DNA of 64,000 bases from Gemmatimonadota bacterium (GCA_022826565.1 JAJDUP010000033.1:186001-250000), one strand, 5' to 3'. Counted from the stretch's first letter, positions 32,006 to 41,299 are shown. Program-made: numbers and translations. The notes: generated by a model not told the origin, from the letters alone.

Positions 32006-32902
32006 TCAGGTCGCCATCGCGGCCCCGACCAGCTCCCGAATCTCGCCCTGCTCCAGCTCGCGAATATCGTGCCGGTCCTTCACCAGGCAGCCCAGCGTCT
32101 CGGCCACGATCCCGGGGTCCAGCCGGTCGCGGTGCAGCGTGACCAGCGCCCGCGCCCAGTCCAGCGTCTCGGCCACGCCGGGCGGCTTCATCAGCGAGCG
32201 CCCCCGCAGCGCCTGCACGAAGTGCGTGATCTCGATCGCCAGCCGGTCGGCCACGCCCGGCACCTTCGTGCGGACGATCTCGACTTCCTTCTCGAAAGGC
32301 GGATGCTCGATGAACAGGTACAGGCAGCGCCGCCGCAGGGCATCGCCGATCTCGCGGGTCCGGTTCGAGGTCAGCAGCACCAGCGGCCGATGCGCCGCGC
32401 GAATCGTCCCCAGTTCCGGAATCGTCACCTGGAAGTCGGAGAGCACCTCGAGCAGAAACGCCTCGAACCCCTCGTCGGCCCGGTCGATCTCGTCGATCAG
32501 AAGCACCGGCGCCCCCTCGGCCCGCGTGATGGCCCGCAGCAGCGGCCGTTCCAGGAGATAGCCGCGCCCGAAGATGAGGTCTTCGAGGCCATCCGGATCC
32601 GCATCGCCGGCCGTCCGCTGATCCGCCGCGATCCGCAGCCGCAGGAGCTGCTTCTGGTAGTTCCACTCGTACAGCGCCGTGTTGACGTCGAGTCCCTCGT
32701 AGCACTGCAGCCGGATCAGCTCCGTGCCCAGAATTGCCGCCATCACCTTCGCGATCTCGGTCTTGCCGACCCCCGCATCGCCCTCGACGAGCAGCGGTTT
32801 CTCCATCGCCCGCGCGAGGTGCACCGCCGTCACGATCGACCGCTCCGCGATGTACCCCTCGCCGCGCATCGCCCCCTGCAGCTCGCGGATCTCGGGCCTC
32901 AT
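32006..32902 (-). CDS. coxD: CoxD-like MoxR AAA+ ATPase
   Basis: 298 residues. Walker A LVEGDAGVGKTEIAK (~39-53), Walker B VLLIDEIDRAD (~138) and the arginine-finger region RTREIGDALRRRCLYLF are all present. It is close to CoxD of CO dehydrogenase clusters, which in Oligotropha acts with CoxE and CoxF to assemble the CuSMo centre. Here it follows the coxF-like gene by 9 bp but lies 14 kb from coxMSL. The alternative of a generic MoxR chaperone for other VWA proteins is less likely, given the coxF and mocA-like neighbours. Confidence 0.85.
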   Translation of the reverse strand: MRPEIRELQGAMRGEGYIAERSIVTAVHLARAMEKPLLVEGDAGVGKTEIAKVMAAILGTELIRLQCYEGLDVNTALYEWNYQKQLLRLRIAADQRTAGDADPDGLEDLIFGRGYLLERPLLRAITRAEGAPVLLIDEIDRADEGFEAFLLEVLSDFQVTIPELGTIRAAHRPLVLLTSNRTREIGDALRRRCLYLFIEHPPFEKEVEIVRTKVPGVADRLAIEITHFVQALRGRSLMKPPGVAETLDWARALVTLHRDRLDPGIVAETLGCLVKDRHDIRELEQGEIRELVGAAMAT

Positions 32903-32911
32903 GCGGCACCC

Positions 32912-33919
32912 CTACACATAAGCCGCCGGATTCCCGTCGAACCGCGCCTTGCACCCGGGGCAGCAGAAGTGCACGGTCCGGCCTTCGTGGGTGGATGAGG
33001 GCCGCGATCCGTCCGCGGGCACCGTCATGCCGCAGACCGGGTCGGTAGCATGTTCAGGTGCGCCTGCGGGAGTTGCCGCGGCGTCCTCGGCGGCTTCCTT
33101 CCCCGCGCCCCCCTTCCCCGCCCCCACGGCGACGATTTCCGCCAGGATGCTCACCGCCACCTCCTCGGGACTCTCGGCGCCGATGTCCAGCCCGGCGGGG
33201 CCGTGCACCCGGGCGACCTCGTCGTCGCCGAGCCCCGCCTCGCCGAGAATCCACCGCACTTTGGCCATCCGTTTCGGCGACACGACGACGCCCATGTAGT
33301 CCGGCTTCGCGGCGGCGAGCTGCTGCACGGCCTGCTCGTCGCCCCGCCCCATCGCCGCGACCACTGCGAGCAGCTTCGCGCCCGATGCGCGCTGCGCCCA
33401 TTGCTGCGCGGCCGCGCCCAGGTCGTCCACGCGGCCCTCGCGCGACTCGCCCGCGCCGCCGCAGCACGCGGCCGCGGCTTCGTCCTCTCCCTCGGCCGGC
33501 GCGCTCGCGACCACATACCCCATCGCCCTGCCGAGCCGGGCCACCGCGTCGGCGATCGGCGACGAGCCCACCACCACCATCTGGGGTACCGGGAACACGG
33601 GATTGATGTGCACCTCCACCTTCCCTTCACTGCCGCAGGACATGGGTACCGGAACAAGATCGTCGCGTTCGCCGGGCGCCGCACCGAAGCCGAGCAGCCG
33701 GGGCCGTCCGTCGGCCAGCGCGGCGAGGGCGTGGCGCACGACCTCCGGCTGGGTGCAGCTGCCGCCGATCCAGCCGTGCAGCTCCCCGTCGGTCGTGATG
33801 ACGGCGGTGTTGCCGGGGCTCGCCGAACTGGGGCGCTCGCGGTGCACGACGGTGGCCAGCGCGTAGGAGCGCCGCCGTTCGAGCAGCCGCGTGGCGAGGC
33901 CGAGCAGGTGGCTATCCAT
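32912..33919 (-). CDS. CoxF/XdhC-family molybdo-enzyme maturation protein fused to a YHS metal-binding domain
   Basis: 335 residues from ATG 33919. The N-terminal XdhC/CoxI domain (RSYALATVVHRERPSSASPGNTAVI...GWIGGSCTQPEV) and C-terminal XdhC Rossmann domain (QMVVVGSSPIADAVARLGRAMGY; GLDIGAESPEEVAVSILAEIV) bind and sulfurate Mo cofactor. Unusually, residues ~290-335 are a YHS domain (DPVCGMTVPA...HFCCPGCKARFDGNPAAYV) of the type that binds copper and other soft metals. As CO dehydrogenase needs one copper per active site, this fusion may deliver it. The gene overlaps the mocA-like gene by 8 bp and is followed by coxD. Confidence 0.85.
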   Translation of the reverse strand: MDSHLLGLATRLLERRRSYALATVVHRERPSSASPGNTAVITTDGELHGWIGGSCTQPEVVRHALAALADGRPRLLGFGAAPGERDDLVPVPMSCGSEGKVEVHINPVFPVPQMVVVGSSPIADAVARLGRAMGYVVASAPAEGEDEAAAACCGGAGESREGRVDDLGAAAQQWAQRASGAKLLAVVAAMGRGDEQAVQQLAAAKPDYMGVVVSPKRMAKVRWILGEAGLGDDEVARVHGPAGLDIGAESPEEVAVSILAEIVAVGAGKGGAGKEAAEDAAATPAGAPEHATDPVCGMTVPADGSRPSSTHEGRTVHFCCPGCKARFDGNPAAYV

Positions 33920-34631
33920 GCGCCGGTTCCGCGGCCGCGGCGAGGGGGTCGGGCGCCTGCGCAGCCGGTGGCCGCGCCGACAGCTCCGCGCGGGCGTTTG
34001 CATAGTCGGATGGGCGGTCGAGGTCGCGCATCATCTCCTCCGGCCAATCCACCTCGACCGCATCGGCGCGGTGGCGCTGCACGACCTGGCGGCCGCAGCG
34101 GCGGTCCATGCGGGCGAGCTCCGCAAAGAGGCGGCGGTCGTACAGGATCGGCGGGGCGATGATCTCGCCGCCGTAGCGGGAGGCCACGACGGGGGCGCCG
34201 GTCGCGGCGTGTCGTTCGGCCACCGCGCGAAGCATGTCGGCGGTGACGAAGGGCATGTCGGCCAGGATGACGATCGCGGCGGAGCAGCGGTCGGCGGGCG
34301 GAGCGGGGGCGGGCGGGTTGGCTTCGGGCGCAACGGCTTTGGGCGGAGCGGAGTCGCCAGCGAGCGCGGCAACCCCGGCACCGACCGAGGTGTGCTGGCC
34401 GCGGGCATGCTCACTGTTAAAGACAGTTCTGCAGGGCAAACCGTGCAAAGCGGCCTCGACGGCATCGCGCTCGTGCCCGGTCACGACGACGACCGGATCG
34501 AGGCCGGCGGCCCACGCGGTGCGCACGGCGCGGCGTACGACGGTCTCGCCGCCAAGCGTCAGGAGCAGCTTGTTGCGGCCCATGCGGACGGACGCCCCCG
34601 CCGCGAGCACGACCGCGGCGACCCCGCTCAC
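33912..34631 (-). CDS. MocA/MobA-like molybdenum cofactor nucleotidyltransferase
   Basis: 239 residues from a GTG at 34631 that overlaps the upstream nuclease stop (GTGA). The N-terminal signature VVLAAGASVRMGRNKLLL (GxxxRMGxxK) is that of MobA-like NTP transferases. ILADMPFVTADML and the PPILYDRRLF...GGRQ-like region (RRCGRQVVQRH) match the MocA (CTP:molybdopterin) group. CO dehydrogenase uses molybdopterin cytosine dinucleotide, so a cytidylyltransferase beside coxF/coxD fits. CTP specificity is inferred from context. An alanine/proline insertion at ~95-115 is unusual. Confidence 0.85.
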   Translation of the reverse strand: MSGVAAVVLAAGASVRMGRNKLLLTLGGETVVRRAVRTAWAAGLDPVVVVTGHERDAVEAALHGLPCRTVFNSEHARGQHTSVGAGVAALAGDSAPPKAVAPEANPPAPAPPADRCSAAIVILADMPFVTADMLRAVAERHAATGAPVVASRYGGEIIAPPILYDRRLFAELARMDRRCGRQVVQRHRADAVEVDWPEEMMRDLDRPSDYANARAELSARPPAAQAPDPLAAAAEPAHG

Positions 34632-35620
34632 GGGCCCGATCCGTCCGCCGGTGGGGCGCTCTCCAGCCACGCCGACCACCACATCACGGCCAGCATGTTC
34701 GCCCCGGAGGCGATCCGCGAGGCGGCGAAAGCGACGGCGGCTTCGTGGGCCGGCCGATCGGGCTCGAACCCGACCTCGCGATCCAGGCGGTACAGCATCT
34801 CGACCAGATCGTGCGCCTCGACGATGTGGGCCAGCACCACGTCCCGCACCGGCCCCGCCATCGGAGGGGGCGGCCCGGGGTGGAGGTACCGCGCGACATC
34901 GTCGTATGTGACGTGCGCCTCGACGAATTGGCTCTCGAAGCGCGCGTGGAAGCGGGGATCGCGGGTGTAGCGCTCCGGGTTCGGGATGCCCAGCGCCCAG
35001 CCGTTGAAGTGGATGGTCGTGTGGTGCGGCTGCGAGGCGTCGGTGACGTAATGGCCGAGAATTCCGGCGTCGTTCACAATGCGCTGGGCGATCCAGCCGC
35101 GCCGCAAGGGGTCCTCCTCGGCGCGCCACTGCCGCCACGCGGTCACGAGACGCTGGTAGATCTCCGTGATCCGGAAGGGCAGGAACCCCACGTCGCGCTC
35201 GGGCACCGCGACGCCGGCCTCGTAGAGCTGGCGCAGGAAGTCGAAGCGGTTGGGGGCGTCGAGCGCGCCGGACGGGACGTTCTCCAGGTCGATGTAGTGG
35301 TCGTAGGCGAAGGCCTGGTCCATCTCTTCACTGTCGCGGATGCGCCAGCGGTCCGGTTCCGGGTTGAGGTAGACGAGCTGGTCGCCCGCCTCGCGGAAGA
35401 AGGCGGGGATGTCGTCCGGCATGGCGGCAGCGGCGGCGCGGGCGGCCATCTCGTGGCCGAAGGAGCCCCAGGGCGGGGCGGCGTCCGCGGCAGCGGCAGC
35501 CGCCTCGGAGGCGGACTCCGGCGGCGCGGCGGGCGGCGGCATGGCGGGCGGCGGCGCGGATCCCGCGGATAACGGGAGGATCAGGGCCGCGCTGCAGAAC
35601 ACTCTTGCGATTGGAAACAT
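34628..35620 (-). CDS. Secreted S1/P1-nuclease/phospholipase C-fold zinc protein
   Basis: 330 residues. A signal peptide (FPIARVFCSAALILPLSAGSA) and an alanine/proline linker precede WGSFGHEMAARAA, where mature Trp and His serve as zinc ligands in the S1/P1 nuclease and zinc PLC superfamily. Further ligands fit DHYIDLE, GHYVTDASQPHHT and H-F...EAHV. Predicted to hydrolyse nucleic acid or phospholipid outside the cytoplasm. Its stop overlaps the mocA-like start, which links it physically to the cox maturation genes although no functional link is obvious. Confidence 0.75.
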   Translation of the reverse strand: MFPIARVFCSAALILPLSAGSAPPPAMPPPAAPPESASEAAAAAADAAPPWGSFGHEMAARAAAAAMPDDIPAFFREAGDQLVYLNPEPDRWRIRDSEEMDQAFAYDHYIDLENVPSGALDAPNRFDFLRQLYEAGVAVPERDVGFLPFRITEIYQRLVTAWRQWRAEEDPLRRGWIAQRIVNDAGILGHYVTDASQPHHTTIHFNGWALGIPNPERYTRDPRFHARFESQFVEAHVTYDDVARYLHPGPPPPMAGPVRDVVLAHIVEAHDLVEMLYRLDREVGFEPDRPAHEAAVAFAASRIASGANMLAVMWWSAWLESAPPADGSGP

Positions 35621-35653
35621 CGTGCGGCTCCTTCGCTCAATCGTAGCGCCTGT

Positions 35654-36427
35654 TCACTCCTCGCGCGCGATCACATACGGCGAGCGCTGCTGCGTCGGCA
35701 TGACGACCATGTGCTGGATATTGACGTGCGGCGGCGCGTTGAGCACGTAGCAGATGTTGTCGGCGATGTCCTCGGCGATGAGCGGCTGCACCCCCGCGTA
35801 GACGGTGCCGGCGCGGTCCTCGTCACCGCGGAAGCGCACCAGCGAGAACTCGGTCTCGACCATCCCCGGATCGACGCTGGACATGCGGACGCGGGTGCCC
35901 ACCAGGTCGATGTTGGCGGCTTGGGTGAGCGCCTTCACCGCGTACTTCGTGGCGCAGTAGACGTTGCCCTTCGGGTACACCATGTGGCCCGCGATGCTGC
36001 CGAGGTTGACGACGTGCCCGGAGTCGCGCGCGATCATTCGCGGCAGAATCGCCCGGGTGACGTTGAGGAGGCCCTTGATGTTCGTGTCGATCATCTCGTC
36101 CCAGTCCTGGTGACTGCCGTCCTGCAGGTCGTCCAGGCCGCGGGACAGGCCCGCGTTGTTGACGAGGATGTCGATGGCCACGCCCCGCTCGTCGAGCCGG
36201 GCGGCAAAGTCGTTGACGGCGGCGCGGTCGCGCACATCGAGTTCGTGCACCAGGGGCTCTTCGCCGTGCTCGCTCCGCAGTTCGGCGGCGAGGGCCGCCA
36301 ACCGTTCGCGACGGCGCGCCGCCAGTACCAGGTGTGCTCCCATGGCCGCCAGCTGGCGGGCGCAGGCCTCGCCGATTCCCGCGGTCGCGCCGGTGATGAG
36401 CGCGGTCTTTCCCCGAATTCGGTTCAT
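35654..36427 (-). CDS. Short-chain dehydrogenase/reductase (YdfG-like)
   Basis: 257 residues from ATG 36427. Classical SDR features: TGATAGIGEA cofactor loop (~11-20), NNAG (~88), and the YCATKYA catalytic YxxxK motif (~154). The C-terminal RFRGDEDRAGTVYAG resembles the YdfG group acting on serine or 3-hydroxy acids with NADP, but the substrate cannot be read from sequence. RR and R at the end of beta-2 suggest NADPH. Monocistronic in appearance. Confidence 0.88.
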   Translation of the reverse strand: MNRIRGKTALITGATAGIGEACARQLAAMGAHLVLAARRRERLAALAAELRSEHGEEPLVHELDVRDRAAVNDFAARLDERGVAIDILVNNAGLSRGLDDLQDGSHQDWDEMIDTNIKGLLNVTRAILPRMIARDSGHVVNLGSIAGHMVYPKGNVYCATKYAVKALTQAANIDLVGTRVRMSSVDPGMVETEFSLVRFRGDEDRAGTVYAGVQPLIAEDIADNICYVLNAPPHVNIQHMVVMPTQQRSPYVIAREE

Positions 36428-36472
36428 GGTGACTGGGAGTCTATCTGTGGCACGGTGCGCCAGCAAGGAAAG

Positions 36473-38320
36473 TCAGGGGCCGGAGCCGCCCCCGTTATCT
36501 TCGCGAATGTCAAGCAGGCTATACATGTTGCCGTGTTCTCTTGACATTGTGAACGTTTCCACAAGCGCGTCGGCGCCGGAGGGGACGAAGATCGTGGCCT
36601 GCAGGGGGGGACCGTCGCTGCCGGGATTGCCGACGGCGACGCGGAGCCGCGAACCGTGGGGCACGCCGCACATCATGAACAGGCCGCGTTCGTCGGTCGT
36701 GGTCTGCGCTGTGGAGAAGTAGCCATCGCGGCCGGCATCCCACTCGGGGACCGGGCCGCCGTCGGGGCGAAGCGGCGCGGCGATGGCGGCGGGCTCGAAT
36801 CCGGTCGCGGCGGGCCATGCGACACGGACCTGGAACCCTGCGCGCGCCGATCCGTCGGCGTCGGTGATGCGGCCGAGCAGGGGGGCGGAGGCGTCCGCGG
36901 CGTAGGGGATGGCGTCCGGGCCGGAAGCCGCGCCGTCCGCGGCGTAGGCCGCGCCGCACGAGTAGGCCAGCGCGTCGGCCATGGTCGGCACCCGCAGGCG
37001 CGCGTACGCCACCTCGCCGATGCTACCGTCCACGACCGTCTCCGGGGCCGCGATGCCCCAGCGCTCCAGGAGGGGGACCATCAGCCGCAGCACGTGCCGT
37101 CCCGAAGGCAGCCGGGTGAACAGGAATGTGCCGTCCGGATCCGTCACCGCGAAGTCGCGGGTGCCCACTCTCTCCACCCCGACCGGCACGCCGGGGGCCG
37201 CGGTCCCCAGGGAGTCGGTCACCGCGCCGAAGATGCTGGCGGCGCCCGCGTCGAGCACCCTGCGGCCGAGCGCGTCGGTGATCGCCTCGGTGAAGCCGCC
37301 CTCCTCGCGGTAGCCGGTCCGCCGAATGCGCCCCCGGCGGCCCTCGTCGAGGACCGGCATGCGGATGCGCCACAGTCGCACGATCCAGGCGCCGTCCGGA
37401 AGCCGCGTGAAGTAGACTTCGCCGCCCGGCTCCCCGATCTCGTCCGATCTGAGGAGGTTGGCGTAGCGGTACACCATCCGGTCCAGTTCCGCCGTGGTCT
37501 CGTCCACCCAGAGCACGCCGTAGATCTCGGGCACGCTGCGGCCCTGCACGGGCTCGAAGGTCAGGCCGATCTGGCCGTTGTTCGCCGGGGTCACGCCGAA
37601 GCAGTGGGTGTCGAGGAAGACGTCGGAGAGCAGCGCCTCGGCATCCGGTGCGTAGTAGACCGTCGCGGTATCGCCCTCGGCCTGGACGAACCCCTCGTCC
37701 GCCAGCGTCCCGATCTCCGCGGAGTAGAACGCGGCGTCGCGGGCCTCGGTGAGGGGCTCGGCGGTCGAGACCACCTCTTCCGCATCGCGGTCCAGAGTGC
37801 GCTCGAAGCGCTGGAGCATGTAGGTGTAGAGCGCGGCCTCGCGGGTCCACTCCTCCGCCGCGAGCGCCTTGCGCACCTCGTCCCACACGCGGGCGGTCGC
37901 GCGTCCCTCCTCGGGCCTCACCTCGCAGCGCGGACCGGCTTCGACGGCGAGTCCCCGCAGCGACACCGGCTCGACGGGCACGTCGATGACCATGGGCGCA
38001 TCGTCGGGGCCGGGCTCGAATCGGTCCGTGGTGAGGCTGGCGTACCCGATCCGCTCGACGGTGATGAAGTGGGACCCGGGCCTGGCGACGTCCAGCATGA
38101 ACCGCCCGGCGGCGTTGGTGAGGAAGCGGTCGACCCGTTCGCCGCCGTCGTCGAAGAGGAGGACCATCGCGCCGGGGACCGGGAGGCGCGTGCCGCGCTC
38201 GATCACCACGCCCGTGACGACCGTCTGCGCGGTGTCCGGGAGTTGGGCGGCCGGCGCGGCGATGGCGGGGCCGGCGATGCCGATCAGAATCGCAATGGGA
38301 ACGAGTGCACGCATCCGCAT
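36473..38320 (-). CDS. Secreted protein with carboxypeptidase regulatory-like domains
   Basis: 615 residues from ATG 38320. Signal peptide MRMRALVPIAILIGIAGPAIA, then an N-terminal CarboxypepD_reg-like beta-sandwich (VVTGVVIERGTRLPVPGAMVLLFDDGGERVDRFLTNAAGRF-like). Similar units recur in the C-terminal half (IFGAVTDSLGTAAPGVPVGVE; LLGRITDADGSARAGFQVRV). The central part (YYAPDAEALLSDVFLDTHCF...YGVLWVDETTAELDRMVYRYAN) matches a protein type common in Gemmatimonadota. No catalytic residues seen; role at the cell surface is presumed. Confidence 0.75.
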   Translation of the reverse strand: MRMRALVPIAILIGIAGPAIAAPAAQLPDTAQTVVTGVVIERGTRLPVPGAMVLLFDDGGERVDRFLTNAAGRFMLDVARPGSHFITVERIGYASLTTDRFEPGPDDAPMVIDVPVEPVSLRGLAVEAGPRCEVRPEEGRATARVWDEVRKALAAEEWTREAALYTYMLQRFERTLDRDAEEVVSTAEPLTEARDAAFYSAEIGTLADEGFVQAEGDTATVYYAPDAEALLSDVFLDTHCFGVTPANNGQIGLTFEPVQGRSVPEIYGVLWVDETTAELDRMVYRYANLLRSDEIGEPGGEVYFTRLPDGAWIVRLWRIRMPVLDEGRRGRIRRTGYREEGGFTEAITDALGRRVLDAGAASIFGAVTDSLGTAAPGVPVGVERVGTRDFAVTDPDGTFLFTRLPSGRHVLRLMVPLLERWGIAAPETVVDGSIGEVAYARLRVPTMADALAYSCGAAYAADGAASGPDAIPYAADASAPLLGRITDADGSARAGFQVRVAWPAATGFEPAAIAAPLRPDGGPVPEWDAGRDGYFSTAQTTTDERGLFMMCGVPHGSRLRVAVGNPGSDGPPLQATIFVPSGADALVETFTMSREHGNMYSLLDIREDNGGGSGP

Positions 38321-38456
38321 AAGTTGCCGCTCAGCCCGGTCACCGGTCAATTCGCTGCTCCGCCTTTCAAAATGACCGCTTGCGGTACAGATTTCGGGCC
38401 TTGCGAACGAGCCTCATCGCCGCTCGTCCGCCTCAACCGCCCCCAAGGAGCCACTG

Positions 38457-38849
38457 ATGAGCGACGCCCGGGTCCGCCACTACCGTGTAGCCGACCAGCC
38501 CAAAGAGGAGCTGAATCCATTGATCTCACGCAGCCTGATTACGGGCGAGCGGGCGATGCTTGCACATGTCTACCTCAAGAAGGGCGCGGTTGTTCCCATG
38601 CATTCGCACGACAACGAGCAGATCACCTACGTCATCGACGGCGCGCTCGAATTCAAGATCGGCGACGGCGGACCCGAGGGTCTCGTCGTGCGCTCGGGCG
38701 AGGTCCTCCACCTGCCCAGCAACGTCCCGCACGAGGCCGTGGCGCTCGAGGACACGATCGATGTCGACGTTTTCACGCCTCCGCGCCAGGACTGGCTCGA
38801 CGGGACAGACTCGTACCTGCGCGGCCCCGCCGCCGGAAAGGACGGGTAG
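38457..38849 (+). CDS. Single-domain cupin protein
   Basis: 130 residues with a good AAGGAG before ATG 38457. Cupin motif 1 as MHSHDNEQITYVIDGALEF (His, His, Glu ligands) and motif 2 as LHLPSNVPHEAVALEDT. A single metal site is likely. It lies 4 bp before ilvE, suggesting joint expression. The substrate is unknown; small cupins of this type include sugar or keto-acid binding and dioxygenase-like members. Confidence 0.88.
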   Translation: MSDARVRHYRVADQPKEELNPLISRSLITGERAMLAHVYLKKGAVVPMHSHDNEQITYVIDGALEFKIGDGGPEGLVVRSGEVLHLPSNVPHEAVALEDTIDVDVFTPPRQDWLDGTDSYLRGPAAGKDG

Positions 38850-38853
38850 CGCC

Positions 38854-39783
38854 ATGGCCGGCACGCTGGAGGGGAGTCCCTGGATCTGGAAGGACGGTGA
38901 GTTCATTCGCTGGGAGGACGCCAACGTCCACGTCCTGAGTCTCGCGGTGCAGTTCGGATCATCTGTTTTCGAGGGCGTGCGGTGCTACGAGACCCCCAGG
39001 GGTCCCGCCGTCTTCCGGCTTCACGACCACTTTCGGCGTCTCATGTCGTCGAGCCGCACCTACCGCATGCAGCCGTCGTACACCATCGACGAGCTCGTGG
39101 ACGCCACGCTCGCGACCATCCGTCGCAACGAACTCGACAGCTGCTATATACGCCCGATGGTTCTGCGCGGTTACGGGGCGGCGGGCATGCACGGGAAGAA
39201 CAGCCCGATCGAGACCTACATCCCCATGTGGCCGTGGGGAGCGTACCTGGGCGAGGACGCGCTCGCCAAGGGCGTCGACGTGTGCGTTTCGTCGTGGAAC
39301 CGCCCGGCCCCGAACACCATCCCGAGCGGCGCCAAGTCGGCGGGCAACTACATCCTGTCGACCCTGATGGTGATGGAGGCAGAGTCCCACGGATACGCCG
39401 AGGCGATCGGCCTCGGGCCCGGGGGGCTGGTGAGCGAGGGCAGCGGCCAGAACCTCTTTCTGGTGATGGACGGCGATGTCGTCACCCCGATCCTCGACGG
39501 GACTTCGCTGTGGGGGATCACGCGTCACTCCGTGCTGAAGATCGCCGAGGAGCTCGGCCTGACCGTGCGCCAGCAGCTGGTCCCCCGCGAGATGCTGTAC
39601 AGCGCGGACGAGCTGTTCTTCACGGGCACGGCCTCCGAGGTGACGCCGATCCGGTCGGTCGACGGGCTCGAGATCGGCGACGGCCGGCGGGGCGCGATCA
39701 CCACGCGCATTCAGAAGCGGTACCTGGAGCTGGCGAAGGGCGAGGGGCCGGATCCGTGGGGGTGGCTGACCTACCTGGACTGA
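38854..39783 (+). CDS. ilvE: Branched-chain amino acid aminotransferase
   Basis: 309 residues, class IV PLP enzyme. The PLP lysine is K161 in SGAKSAGNY; EGVRCYETPRG and EGSGQNLFLV (cofactor phosphate and substrate sites) are present. It transfers amino groups between Leu/Ile/Val and their 2-oxo acids. The start at 38854 follows AAAGGA. Other ilv/leu genes are absent here, so it may serve catabolism or the last biosynthetic step. Confidence 0.93.
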   Translation: MAGTLEGSPWIWKDGEFIRWEDANVHVLSLAVQFGSSVFEGVRCYETPRGPAVFRLHDHFRRLMSSSRTYRMQPSYTIDELVDATLATIRRNELDSCYIRPMVLRGYGAAGMHGKNSPIETYIPMWPWGAYLGEDALAKGVDVCVSSWNRPAPNTIPSGAKSAGNYILSTLMVMEAESHGYAEAIGLGPGGLVSEGSGQNLFLVMDGDVVTPILDGTSLWGITRHSVLKIAEELGLTVRQQLVPREMLYSADELFFTGTASEVTPIRSVDGLEIGDGRRGAITTRIQKRYLELAKGEGPDPWGWLTYLD

Positions 39784-39792
39784 GGAAGGGCG

Positions 39793-41178
39793 TCAGCCCG
39801 CTGCATCCAGCCTCAGCACCGAGTGGAGCAGCACGTTCGTTCCGCGCGTGATGTCGCGGGGCGCCGAATACTCGTCGGGCGAGTGGCTGATTCCGGCTCG
39901 GCTCGGCACGAAGATCATGCCGATGGGGCCCAGTTCGGCCATGCTCTGGGCGTCGTGGCCGGCTCCGGAAGGCATGCGCACGTTCGTGTAGCCCAGGTCG
40001 CTGGCCGATGCCTCGACGATGTCGCGGAAGCGGGGGTCGGTGGGCGCGGCGAGGCTTTCGTAGAAGTGAACGAGGCCGATGGTGACGCCGCGGGCCTCCT
40101 CGACCGCGCGAGCCCGCCGTTCGATCTCGGCGAAGACGGAAGCGATCTTGCTCATCTCGAGGTCGCGGATCTCGAGCGTGGCGCGCACCTCGCCCGGGAC
40201 GACGTTGGGCGCTCCCGGCACGGCCTCGATCCTGCCGACCGTGGCGACCTGGCGGCCCGGCGTGGTGAGGGCGACCTCGTTGACGTCGCGGATCAGGTCG
40301 GCGGCAGCGACGAGGGCGTCGCGGCGCTGGGGCATGGGCGTCGTCCCGGCGTGGTTCTGCATGCCACGCACCGTGATGTTCCAGCGGCGGATGCCGACGA
40401 TCCCCTCGACGACGCCGATCTGGACGCCGTCGGCCTCGAGGAACGCGCCCTGCTCGATGTGCAGCTCGAAGAAGCCGGCCACGCTGCCGGGTTCGCGCCG
40501 GGCCTCGGCGATGCGCGCGGGGTCGCCGCCGATGCGCGCGGTGCCGTCGCCGATGGTATAGCCCGATGCTGTGATGATGTCGAGCTCGAACGGCAGGACC
40601 CGGCCGACCAGCGCGCGGCTCCCGGTCTTCCCGCCCTCTTCGTTCGGGAAGATGATCACCTCGAGCGGGTGCCGGAGCGCGATGTCGTGGTCGTGCAGCG
40701 TGAGGGCGACTTCGATGGCGGCGGCCGAGCCCACGTGGCCGTCGTAGCTGCCTCCCGCGGGCACGGTGTCGATGTGGGAGCCGGTTATGATGGGCAGCGC
40801 GGCGGGGTCGGTGCCGGCGCGGCGGCCGATCAGGTTGCCGGCGAGGTCGATGGAGACCTCGAGGCCGGCTTCCTCCATCACGCCGGCGGCGTAGTTGCGC
40901 CCGGCCAGGTCGTCGTCGCTGTAGGCGAGGCGGGTGGTGCCGCCATCGGACGTGCCCCCGAAGCGGCGAAGGTCGGCGAGTATCGCGTTGACGCGGCCGC
41001 CGTCGACGGTGGGGGGCTGGTGGGCGCGGGCGCTCACCTCCGCGCCCGCGGCCGGCGACGCGGACACCAGCGCCGCTGCCACGGCGGGGGAGGCCTTCAC
41101 GAAACTCCGGCGCGAGCAGGTCGCGAAGTCCCCTCCGTCCCGCGGCGGTCCTACCCTGCATCCGTGTCGATCGGTCAT
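39793..41178 (-). CDS. Tat-exported M20-family amidase (carbamoylase/allantoate amidohydrolase type)
   Basis: 461 residues. A twin-arginine signal SRRSFVKASPAVAAALVSASPAAGA ends near 47. Metal-binding residues of the hydantoinase/carbamoylase M20 group are seen: GSHIDTVPAGGSYDGHVG, FPNEEGGKTGSRALVG, FELHIEQG and SGAGHDAQSMA. The dimer domain contains GMQNHAGTTPMP, characteristic of N-carbamoyl amino acid hydrolases and ureidoglycolate/allantoate enzymes. Export is unusual, as most such enzymes are cytoplasmic. Substrate not assignable. Confidence 0.88.
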   Translation of the reverse strand: MTDRHGCRVGPPRDGGDFATCSRRSFVKASPAVAAALVSASPAAGAEVSARAHQPPTVDGGRVNAILADLRRFGGTSDGGTTRLAYSDDDLAGRNYAAGVMEEAGLEVSIDLAGNLIGRRAGTDPAALPIITGSHIDTVPAGGSYDGHVGSAAAIEVALTLHDHDIALRHPLEVIIFPNEEGGKTGSRALVGRVLPFELDIITASGYTIGDGTARIGGDPARIAEARREPGSVAGFFELHIEQGAFLEADGVQIGVVEGIVGIRRWNITVRGMQNHAGTTPMPQRRDALVAAADLIRDVNEVALTTPGRQVATVGRIEAVPGAPNVVPGEVRATLEIRDLEMSKIASVFAEIERRARAVEEARGVTIGLVHFYESLAAPTDPRFRDIVEASASDLGYTNVRMPSGAGHDAQSMAELGPIGMIFVPSRAGISHSPDEYSAPRDITRGTNVLLHSVLRLDAAG

Positions 41179-41299
41179 CTTTCAATCATCTTTTCAATTC
41201 TGACCCTGAACGATTCCCGGAAGCCTCACTTTTGCCCGAGGACACCCGGCGCGGACACCACCCCAACCTGCCACCCCAACCTAGAGCGAATTCACGGAA

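Noticed and set aside
32006-32902. Reading the MoxR ATPase as part of a general MoxR-VWA chaperone unrelated to CO dehydrogenase
   Set aside because: It is directly linked to XdhC/CoxF-like and MocA-like genes, and a CoxE VWA partner is present in the coxMSL cluster, so CoxD is the better reading.
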